NCBI GenBank assembly: GCA_046155815.1
Contig: JBJXFY010000065.1
Location: 1 to 11,164 of the forward strand
Length of the DNA stretch: 11,164 nucleotides
Direction: 5' to 3'
From: JBJXFY01 sp046155815
GTDB taxonomy: Bacteria; Verrucomicrobiota; Verrucomicrobiia; Limisphaerales; CAIMTB01
The translations under genes and the position numbers were made by a program. The notes under the pieces are model-generated. The model had not been told where the DNA came from. It worked only from the letters and a program-made list of their open reading frames with translations, and searched no databases. Shown here piece after piece: positions 6,405 to 11,164 of the stretch; position 1 is the first letter of the stretch, and each line of letters starts with the position of its first letter.

Positions 6405-7292
6405 ATGCCCAACCCCTGGACCGGCCAAGGCAATCCCTACACCCGCAAGGAAGTCATCGAGCGCCTCCGCGCCACGCTCAGGAAGGGGGACGCGATCATC
6501 GCCGCCGGCGCGGGCACCGGCATCAGCGCCAAGTTCATCGAGCAGGGCGGCGCCGACCTCATCATCATCTACAACTCCGGCCGCTTCCGCATGATGGGCC
6601 ACGGCTCCACCGCCGGCATGATGGCCTACGGCGACGCCAACGCCATTGCCATGGAGATCGGCGAGTATGAGGTGCTGCCGGTCGTGGAGGAAGTCCCCGT
6701 CATCTGCGGCGTCCACGCCACCGACCCGCGCCGGCGCATGTGGCACTGGCTCGGCAAGGTCAAGGAGATGGGCTTCAGCGGTGTGAACAATTTTCCCACG
6801 CACACCATCGTGGACGGCCATTTCCGCGGTGTGCTCGAGGAGACCGGCATGAGCGTGAAGAAGGAGTACGAGATGGTCGCGCTGGCCCGGCGCATGGATC
6901 TCTTCAGCATCGTCTATGTCGGTTCCGCCGAGGAAGCCGTCGAAATGGCGAAGGCCGGCGCGGACGCCATCATCGCGCACGTCGGCACCACGGTCGGCGG
7001 GAGCATCGGCGTGACCAAGTCGGTCGTGAGCTGGGAGTTCACGGTCCAGCGCACCCAGGAGATCGTCGCGGCCGCCTCCCGCGTGCGGAAGGACATCTTC
7101 TTCCTCTGCCACGGCGGCCCGATCAACACGCCGGCCGATGCCGACCGCGTGCTGCAGAACACCGACGCCGTGGGCTTCGTCGGCGCGAGCAGCCTTGAGC
7201 GCATGGGCGTGGAGGCGTCGCTCACGAACCTCACGAAGGAGTTCAAGAGCCTGAAGGCGCCGGCGGCAAAAGGGTTCGGGAAGAAGCGTTGA
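6405..7292 (+). CDS. PEP-hydrolase-family TIM-barrel protein (PF09370 / COG5564-like)
   Basis: The product is 295 residues from ATG 6405, with a family-typical opening NPWTGQGNPYTRKEVIERL. Further marks are IIAAGAGTGISAKFIEQGGADLIIIYNSGR (32-60), MMGHGSTAGMMAYGDAN, VICGVHATDP, GFSGVNNFPTHTIVDG, VAHVGTT-like AHVGTTVGGSIGV (191-203) and LCHGGPI (234-240). This is the predicted TIM-barrel enzyme family also found as the C-terminal half of the tomato Tm-1 resistance protein and annotated as phosphoenolpyruvate hydrolase. Biochemical evidence for that activity is thin to my knowledge, so the reaction should be taken as unproven. In many bacteria it sits beside a Tm-1-like ATP-binding (UPF0261) gene; none is in this window. 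It is divergent from the AraC regulator and probably its target. The upstream in-frame start at 6294 would overlap the regulator and is rejected. Confidence 0.88.
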   Translation: MPNPWTGQGNPYTRKEVIERLRATLRKGDAIIAAGAGTGISAKFIEQGGADLIIIYNSGRFRMMGHGSTAGMMAYGDANAIAMEIGEYEVLPVVEEVPVICGVHATDPRRRMWHWLGKVKEMGFSGVNNFPTHTIVDGHFRGVLEETGMSVKKEYEMVALARRMDLFSIVYVGSAEEAVEMAKAGADAIIAHVGTTVGGSIGVTKSVVSWEFTVQRTQEIVAAASRVRKDIFFLCHGGPINTPADADRVLQNTDAVGFVGASSLERMGVEASLTNLTKEFKSLKAPAAKGFGKKR

Positions 7293-7309
7293 GGCGGGAC
7301 CGAGGCCGG

Positions 7310-7336
7310 ATAATCCAGCCTCGCAGGCTCGATTAT
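7310..7336. terminator. Strong imperfect hairpin downstream of the TIM-barrel gene
   Basis: ATAATCCAGCCT (7310-7321) and AGGCTCGATTAT (7325-7336) pair at 11 of 12 positions around a 3-nt CGC loop, starting 17 nt after the stop at 7292. It is followed by TGGG, not a T-run, so it is not a textbook intrinsic terminator. It may stop or protect the transcript, or act from either strand in this 201-nt convergent gap. Confidence 0.5.
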
Positions 7337-7446
7337 TGGGCTCATGGCAACTCCGTTGCGACCGGTGAAGTGGTGGCCGGCGGGGCGCGCCACTCCCTGT
7401 GCGCCGCTGACGGACTCAGGCAGGTGACGGGCGGCTCCTCATGTTC

Positions 7447-7477
7447 GCGGCGGGCAGAGGACGGCCCGCCCTGCCGC
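7447..7477 (-). terminator. Possible hairpin after the glutaminase gene
   Basis: GCGG-c-GGGC (7447-7455) can pair with GCCC-tg-CCGC (7468-7477) across a 12-nt loop, 16 nt beyond the glutaminase stop. There is no T-run. It could be the 3' end of the glutaminase transcript. Apart from this and the 7310 hairpin, I see nothing in the 7293-7493 gap. Confidence 0.25.
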
Positions 7478-7493
7478 ACCGGGTTCCGCTGGT

Positions 7494-9353
7494 TCACGCG
7501 AACACGGCCAGTTCGCGGTTGGCGCGGCGGAGGCGCTGGCTGAGGTCGCGGCCCAGGTTGCGGAGCAGGCGGATGTGGACCTCCGGGCGCTCCGCCCCGA
7601 GGCGCTCAAGGGCCGCGAGCGGCAGGCAGTCGCACTCCACTTCGGTGTCCGCGACGACATCGGCCGAACGCGGCGCGCCATCGAGCACGGCCATCTCCCC
7701 GAAGTGCATGCCGGCGGAAAAGGTCGCCAGCCGGCGCTCGCCGCCGTTGGCCAGCGGGACCAGCACGCTGACGCGTCCGCGGGCGATAAAGAAGATCTCC
7801 GCGGCGGCGGCGCCCGCCTTGATGAGGGTCTGCCCGGCCGGCCAGGTGCGCCGCTCCAGGAACGTCTCCAGAAACTGCAGGCCATCGGGAGGCAGCCCGG
7901 CGAAGAGGTCGTAACCGGCCCGGGGCACGGCCTCGCGGTCGGTGACCGCGGGCGTATGACGGTTGAGGAGCAGGTCTTCGCACCATTCGAGCGCGCGATC
8001 GTTGTCGCTGTGGACGCGGAACAGCCCCGGAAAACGGGGGCCGAGCTTGAGCTTCAGGTACCGGCGCAGGAGGGGGACGCCGTCCGCATGGGTGACGAGC
8101 ATCGGGATGCCTTCCGCGTCCAGTTTGAGCAGCAGCTCATACAGGAGGCGGGCGGCGCTTTCAGTGAGGCTGACGACGCGTTTCCAGTCGAGGATCACGG
8201 CCCTCGTTTCCGCCAGCCGGGCGAGCGCCTCCCGCAGCAGAACCTCCGCCGTGGCGAAGGTGAGGTGTCCCTGGAGCTGATAGACTTGGATGCCGGCGCC
8301 GAGTTCCCGCAGCCGCCGCGCATCCGCAGGCGGCCGCGCGCGGCTCGAGGTGTATTCCGCGCCGGTGAAGCGGAGGCGGATGACCACGTCGGCCGCGGCG
8401 GGGCTGTTGAAGAGGTGCAGGTCCACATGGCGCGAGAAGTCGTCGCACACGCGGATCCCGCGGACGCTGTTGCCGCGGGCGTCCAGCGGCGGGGAGAAGA
8501 CGCCGATGCCCAGCTTGCCGGGGAGCACGGCGATGATGCCGCCGGCCACGCCGCTCTTGGCGGGCATGCCGATGTTGTAGAGCCATTCGCCCGCGTAGTC
8601 GTACATGCCGCAGGACGCCATCACGCTGAGGATGCTCTCGACGTATTCGCCGCGGATGGCCTGCCGGCCGGTCACGGGGTTGACGCCGCGGTTCGCCAGC
8701 GTGGCCGCCATCACGGCAAGGTCGCGGCAGGTGACCGCCACCGAGCACTGCTGGAAGTAGAGCTGGACCGCCGGGGTCGGGTCGCCGTCGAGGATGTCGA
8801 AGTTCCGCAGCATGTGGCCGATCGCCCGGTTGCGGTGCCCGGTCTCGTTCTCCGAGTCGAACACGGTGGCGTCGAGGGCCACCGGCCGGCCGGCGAAGCC
8901 GGACAGGAGATCGAGGATGCGCTGGAGCCGGACGGCGGGCGTCTTGCCGGCGATGAGGCCCGTGGAGGCGATGGCCCCGGCGTTGATCATGGGGTTGCGC
9001 GGGCGCCCGGTGCCTGGCTCGAGGCTGATCGAGTTGAACGCGTCCCCCGTCGGCTCGACGCCCACCTTCCTCAGCACGTCCGCGCGTCCCTGGTCCTCGA
9101 GGGCGAGGCCGTACACGAACGGCTTGGAGATGGATTGGATCGTGAACGGAACGGCCGTGTCGCCGACCTCGTACACGGAGCCGCCGGCGGTGACGAGGCA
9201 GATGCCGAACCAGTCTGGATTGGCCCGCGCCAGCTCGGGAATGTACGTCGCGACCTGGCCCTCGCGGACGTCGCGGTGCCGGTCATGGAGGTGACGCAGG
9301 TAGTCGAGGATCGGCGAGGTCGCGCGAGAAACGGAATCCATGGTGAACAACAT
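7494..9353 (-). CDS. glsA: Glutaminase fused to STAS and cyclic-nucleotide-binding domains
   Basis: The 619-residue protein has three domains. Residues 10 to about 310 are a full serine-dependent glutaminase (glutamine to glutamate plus ammonia). It has the catalytic SxxK dyad S74-ISK77, NPMINAGAI (120-128), the SENETGHRNRAIG block (167-179), and the closing GMPAKSGVAGGIIAVLPG (262-279). Residues about 345-455 look like a STAS domain (VYQLQGHLTFATAEVLL, then AVILDWKRV and LTESAARLL). Residues about 480-600 are a CRP-like cyclic-nucleotide-binding domain. Its phosphate-binding cassette FGEMAVLDGAPRSA (551-564) keeps the Glu and Arg that hold the ribose and phosphate. Typical bacterial glutaminases are about 310 residues, so half of this protein is regulatory. 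I infer activity tuned by cAMP or cGMP. No signal peptide is present, so it is cytoplasmic. M5 (9341) is an alternative start, and a hairpin lies right before the first ATG. Confidence 0.93.
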   Translation of the reverse strand: MLFTMDSVSRATSPILDYLRHLHDRHRDVREGQVATYIPELARANPDWFGICLVTAGGSVYEVGDTAVPFTIQSISKPFVYGLALEDQGRADVLRKVGVEPTGDAFNSISLEPGTGRPRNPMINAGAIASTGLIAGKTPAVRLQRILDLLSGFAGRPVALDATVFDSENETGHRNRAIGHMLRNFDILDGDPTPAVQLYFQQCSVAVTCRDLAVMAATLANRGVNPVTGRQAIRGEYVESILSVMASCGMYDYAGEWLYNIGMPAKSGVAGGIIAVLPGKLGIGVFSPPLDARGNSVRGIRVCDDFSRHVDLHLFNSPAAADVVIRLRFTGAEYTSSRARPPADARRLRELGAGIQVYQLQGHLTFATAEVLLREALARLAETRAVILDWKRVVSLTESAARLLYELLLKLDAEGIPMLVTHADGVPLLRRYLKLKLGPRFPGLFRVHSDNDRALEWCEDLLLNRHTPAVTDREAVPRAGYDLFAGLPPDGLQFLETFLERRTWPAGQTLIKAGAAAAEIFFIARGRVSVLVPLANGGERRLATFSAGMHFGEMAVLDGAPRSADVVADTEVECDCLPLAALERLGAERPEVHIRLLRNLGRDLSQRLRRANRELAVFA

Positions 9354-9356
9354 CGC

Positions 9357-9378
9357 CCCCGGCCAGCCCCTGCCGGGG
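9357..9378 (-). promoter_or_regulatory. Leader hairpin abutting the glutaminase start
   Basis: CCCCGGC (9357-9363) and GCCGGGG (9372-9378) form a perfect 7-bp stem with an 8-nt loop. On the minus strand it ends 3 nt before the ATG at 9353, exactly where a ribosome binding site would be. It would hide the first start codon, which favours initiation at ATG 9341 or a translational control role. Confidence 0.4.
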
Positions 9379-9401
9379 CCGTTCCGCCCGGAGCGCGGCG
9401 C

Positions 9402-9429
9402 ACGTTAGCGACGGCGGGGCGTGTGCCAA
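9402..9429 (-). promoter_or_regulatory. Candidate sigma70-like promoter for the glutaminase gene
   Basis: On the minus strand TTGGCA (9429-9424) and TAACGT (9407-9402) are separated by 16 nt, about 50 nt upstream of the start at 9353. The -35 box is good and the -10 box is poor (3 of 6), so this is only a candidate. Confidence 0.3.
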
Positions 9430-9469
9430 TGGGATTCTTGAGCCGGGCCGGCAGGTGCGGCTCCCATTT

Positions 9470-9529
9470 CGCGCCCGTTTCCGCGAGGTAATGCGCCAGC
9501 AACCCCGACGTGTCCAGCAGGTGGGTCAT
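9470..9529 (-). pseudogene. PIN-domain (VapC-like) toxin, N-terminal remnant
   Basis: ATG 9529 overlaps the stop of the repaired AbrB antitoxin frame as ATGA, the usual arrangement in such operons. The first 20 or so residues (MTHLLDTSGLLAHYLAETGA) are a classic PIN-domain start carrying the first catalytic Asp (D6). After that all similarity ends: the frame runs on through the glutaminase leader into its coding region without the later acidic residues (Glu, Asp, Asp) or the rest of the roughly 130-residue fold. The gene has therefore lost about 85% of its length. The deletion edge lies close to 9470-9430, directly next to the candidate glutaminase promoter. Confidence 0.7.
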
Positions 9530-9794
9530 CTCCAGTTGTCGGCCTGGTCGAGACGGTCATCCTGTTCGCGCTCACGGACCAGGTCACCGACGGGTCGGCT
9601 CCGGGCTTGAGCAGATGCCGCCCGGCGCCCAGCAGTTGGCGGGCCAGTTCGCCGCGCCGGAGCAGCGGCCGGACGGTGATGCTGCCATTGCCCCCCTTGG
9701 CCCACTCCAGCCTGGTGCCCGGATGGATGCCGTAATCGCGGGCGATGTCCGCCGGGATGCTCACCAGATTGCTCTCGGTGATGGTCGTGGTCAT
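9526..9794 (-). pseudogene. AbrB/SpoVT-type antitoxin with one-base frameshift
   Basis: From ATG 9794 the product starts as a swapped-hairpin AbrB-type DNA-binding domain (ITESNLVSIPADIARDYGI, then GTRLEWAKGGNGSITVRPL). It continues as the toxin-binding tail LLGAGRHLLKPGADP. At 9590/9591 the reading frame breaks. Moving to the next frame gives VGDLVREREQDDRLDQADNW, exactly the charged tail such antitoxins have, ending with TGA at 9526-9528 overlapping the PIN start. Adding one G (GACCCG-G-TCGG) repairs it to an 89-residue antitoxin. As written, the unrepaired frame runs to 9405 with an unrelated tail. The antitoxin normally blocks its PIN RNase and represses its own operon. The partner toxin is truncated, so the loss is tolerable. 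Confidence 0.75.
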
Positions 9795-9810
9795 GGGCGC
9801 AGGCTGCCGC

Positions 9811-9828
9811 GTTGCGCGCCCGTGCAAC
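9811..9828. promoter_or_regulatory. Operator-like palindrome upstream of the first AbrB antitoxin
   Basis: GTTGCGCG-CC-CGTGCAAC is an 8+2+8 inverted repeat with one mismatched pair, 16 nt upstream of ATG 9794. It sits in the 145-nt gap between two divergent TA operons. This is where autoregulating AbrB-type antitoxins bind; the assignment is inferred from position. Confidence 0.4.
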
Positions 9829-9916
9829 AAGCCCGCAGAGCCGTGCCATCGCCGCAGGGAACCGGTGCCGGGGTGGCGCGGCGAACTCGCGTGAAGAGGA
9901 GCGTTGAGTTCAAGGC

Positions 9917-9934
9917 GAATCCGCGCCGGGATTC
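9917..9934. promoter_or_regulatory. Inverted repeat and direct repeats before the second antitoxin
   Basis: GAATCC-N6-GGATTC (9917-9922, 9929-9934) is a perfect 6-bp inverted repeat ending 5 nt before ATG 9940. It is interleaved with an 8-bp direct repeat TTCAAGGC (9909-9916 and 9932-9939). The second copy touches the start codon. It could be an operator for TA autoregulation or a hairpin limiting translation. Confidence 0.4.
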
Positions 9935-9939
9935 AAGGC

Positions 9940-10179
9940 ATGGCAACGCTGTCGCTGACGGACGAGCAGATGGTGCAGTTGGTGAAGCAGCTCCCGCCCC
10001 AAAGCAAGCAGCGCGTCCTTACCGACCTCACCGCCGAACGCGACCCGTGGTGGCAGTTGGCGGCCCGCGATGGCGAGAAGGACATGCGCCGGCTCGCGGC
10101 GGCCCGCGGTTTGGATTGGGACACGATGACTGAGGCGCAGCGCGAAACCCTGGTGGACGACCTCCTTCACGAATCGTGA
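9940..10179 (+). CDS. Small antitoxin-like protein upstream of a PIN toxin
   Basis: A 79-residue protein, MATLSLTDEQMVQLVKQLPP at the start, then a helical and charged middle (SKQRVLTDLTAERDPWW) and an acidic end (LVDDLLHES). I cannot name its family from the sequence. Its size, composition and position, with its TGA overlapping the PIN gene's GTG as GTGA, are those of antitoxins that pair with COG1569-type PIN toxins. The ATG at 9940 fits the amphipathic start; a TTG at 9904 with GAGGAG only 2 nt before it is less likely. It is intact although its partner is frameshifted. Confidence 0.7.
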   Translation: MATLSLTDEQMVQLVKQLPPQSKQRVLTDLTAERDPWWQLAARDGEKDMRRLAAARGLDWDTMTEAQRETLVDDLLHES

Positions 10180-10600
10180 GCGGAATTCCCCGCGTCGTCT
10201 TCGACACGAACATTCACTTTTCCGCCGTCGGCTGGCAGGGGAATCCGCACCAGAGCGTTCAAGCCGCGCGCCAGGGCAGATGCCTGTCCGTCACCTGCGA
10301 AGCCATCCTCGCTGAACTTGCGGAGAAGCTTCAGCTCAAACGCGGTTTCACCGCTGGCAAAGCGGCGGAAACCACTGATGAGATCCGCGCCTTCTCCAAA
10401 GTCATCGCCATTTCAGGCACGTTGAAAGTCATCGCCGCCGATCCCGAGGATGACGGCGTTCTGGAATGTGCCGTCATCGGGCAGGCCAGCGCCTCGTGAG
10501 CGGCGACCGGCATCTGCTCGGCGTCGGCAACTACCACGGCCTCCAGATTGTGAAAGCGGTCGAGTTTCTTGCGGTGGTTCAGGGTGCGTCCAAAGCATGA
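10176..10600 (+). pseudogene. PIN-domain toxin (COG1569-like), frameshifted near the C-terminus
   Basis: From GTG 10176 the frame encodes a PIN RNase of the kind annotated as 'putative toxin-antitoxin system toxin component': RVVFDTN (first Asp, D10), ILAELAEKL (Glu47) and ADPEDDGVLECAVIGQAS (Asp92/93). It stops early at 10497-10499 after 107 residues. In the next frame the missing tail follows directly from 10493: LVSGDRHLLGVGNYHGLQIV and on to FLAVVQGASKA, ending with TGA 10598-10600. One base is missing at about 10490-10493; adding it gives a normal 141-residue protein. The break removes the SGDRHLL strand with the last acidic metal-binding residue, so the short product should be inactive. 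Programmed frameshifting is unlikely, as no slippery heptamer is present at the site. Confidence 0.8.
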
Positions 10601-10905
10601 AAGCCTTCCGTTGAGTGGCGGCCCCGCAGCCGCGGGATGGAAGACGGGACTCGGCTCCGGCGACGTGAAATGGCCGGTGTGGTTGCCAAATGGGCCTTCG
10701 CCCGCAACGGCCCGGAGGATCAACGCAGCCTTCGATGACGAAGCCGGCCTGCCCTGCCGGAGCCTTGTGCGCAGGCAGGCTTCGGAAGAAAATTCCCAGG
10801 GCCCGGCCAGCTTGGCGAAACGGATCCATCCGTATCCTCCCAATCCAGCATTATCCTATATCTCCTTCGTTGCCGGACAATTGCCGTCCGCTCAGAGTTA
10901 TTCCT
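10601..10905. other. Inverted-repeat-rich intergenic block, no convincing gene
   Basis: This 305-nt gap holds several short palindromes: CCCGC-agcc-GCGGG (10623-10636), CCGGC-N7-GCCGG (10744-10760) and a perfect ACGGAT-cc-ATCCGT (10820-10833). A longer pairing GCCTGCC/GGCAGGC spans 10747-10780. Base composition becomes noticeably more AT-rich after 10835. An open frame from ATG 10735 is continuous with the antitoxin start at 10906, but its sequence (MTKPACPAGA and on) has no protein-like character. The block could be an interspersed repeat or a MITE-like remnant; I see no flanking duplication. Confidence 0.4.
10874..10890. promoter_or_regulatory. Operator-like inverted repeat upstream of the third antitoxin
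   Basis: CGGAC-N7-GTCCG (10874-10878, 10886-10890) ends 15 nt before GTG 10906. It overlaps two direct copies of TTGCCG one helical turn apart (10870-10875, 10881-10886). Its position mirrors the palindrome before the first AbrB gene, which suggests an autoregulatory site. Confidence 0.35.
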
Positions 10906-11164
10906 GTGAGCACGACAACAAAAACGGATTCCGTCTGGTTCACCACCAGGGGCCAGGTCGTCATCCCGGCGTGGCTGCGACGCGAGTTTCAAATCGAGGA
11001 CGGCACCAAGGCCGTCGTGCAGGCTACCCCCGAGGGAATCCTGCTCAAGCCGGTCACCCGCTGGGCCATCGAGCGGGGCTTTGGACTTTTGAAGCGCAGG
11101 CCGGGCGGCAAGCCCCTCGCGGAGGAATGGGCGGAGCACAAGCGCGGCGAGCGGGAACTGGAGG
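10906..11164 (+). CDS. AbrB/MazE-type antitoxin, 3' end beyond the window
   Basis: From GTG 10906 an open frame of 86 codons reaches the window edge without a stop. Residues 10-50 form an AbrB-like swapped-hairpin DNA-binding domain: VWFTTRGQVVIPAWLRREFQ, then GTKAVVQATPEGILLKPVT. The rest is a helical, charged tail (IERGFGLLKRRPGGKPLAEEW, AEHKRGERELE) of the kind that wraps a PIN toxin. No frameshift is visible, unlike the first AbrB gene, so this is the only antitoxin of its type here that looks intact. A PIN toxin is expected just past the window. A longer in-frame start at ATG 10735 exists but adds unrelated sequence. Confidence 0.8.
   Translation, partial: MSTTTKTDSVWFTTRGQVVIPAWLRREFQIEDGTKAVVQATPEGILLKPVTRWAIERGFGLLKRRPGGKPLAEEWAEHKRGERELE

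Noticed and set aside
7575..9491. A 638-residue plus-strand open frame opposite the glutaminase
   Set aside because: It is antisense to a clear three-domain enzyme, with Arg/Gly/Ala-rich sequence and no motif; GC-rich DNA produces long antisense frames.
9405..9830. The AbrB antitoxin read as an intact 141-residue protein
   Set aside because: After 9591 the sequence loses all antitoxin character, whereas the alternative frame gives the expected charged tail and an ATGA overlap with the PIN gene. A frameshift explains it better.
9909..9939. TTCAAGGC direct repeats as a CRISPR or attachment site
   Set aside because: Only two 8-bp copies, no spacer series, no integrase and no tRNA. At most a regulatory repeat.
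10490..10500. Programmed frameshift in the second PIN toxin
   Set aside because: No slippery heptamer or adjacent pseudoknot-like structure is evident, and neighbouring TA genes are also damaged. A simple deletion is more likely.
10331..10843. A 170-residue minus-strand frame over the PIN toxin tail and the following gap
   Set aside because: Half of it is antisense to the PIN gene, and the rest shows no protein-like pattern. Such frames arise from the same GC bias.

Overview
The window is high-GC (roughly two thirds G+C or more) chromosomal DNA from a free-living bacterium. Verrucomicrobiota is my best guess, from the mix of a Gfo/Idh/MocA dehydrogenase, a BH0493-type uronate isomerase, a stand-alone TIM-barrel 'PEP hydrolase' family protein and TPR/AAA+ proteins, plus the near absence of Shine-Dalgarno motifs. 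This placement is inference; no rRNA or marker gene is present. I see no tRNA, rRNA, CRISPR array, transposase or phage gene.

Layout. (1) 2-656, plus strand: the C-terminal end of a Gfo/Idh/MocA oxidoreductase, followed by a broken minimal nucleotidyltransferase. (2) 690-3415, minus strand: a two-gene unit, a TPR + AAA+ ATPase followed by a TPR + multi-pass membrane protein. (3) 3560-4042, plus strand: a periplasmic ecotin-family protease inhibitor that lacks both cysteines of the E. coli protein. (4) 4050-6331, minus strand: a BH0493-like uronate isomerase preceded by an AraC-type regulator. The regulator is divergent from a PEP-hydrolase-family TIM-barrel protein (6405-7292, plus strand) across a 73-nt control region. 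(5) 7494-9353, minus strand: a three-domain glutaminase-STAS-cyclic-nucleotide-binding protein. (6) 9470 to the end: a toxin-antitoxin island. It holds a decayed AbrB/PIN pair (minus), a second antitoxin/PIN pair with a frameshifted toxin (plus), an inverted-repeat-rich gap, and the start of a third AbrB-type antitoxin that runs off the window.

How the parts relate. The AraC regulator, uronate isomerase and divergent TIM-barrel protein look like a small sugar-acid catabolism locus, with the first gene's oxidoreductase family compatible with such metabolism but not linked to it. The AAA+/TPR pair probably forms a membrane-linked remodelling or quality-control unit of unknown substrate. The glutaminase looks built to be controlled allosterically by cAMP or cGMP. 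All seven larger complete genes read open from end to end, whereas three small TA-type genes each need a one-base correction. That contrast argues for real decay of the addiction modules rather than poor sequence quality.
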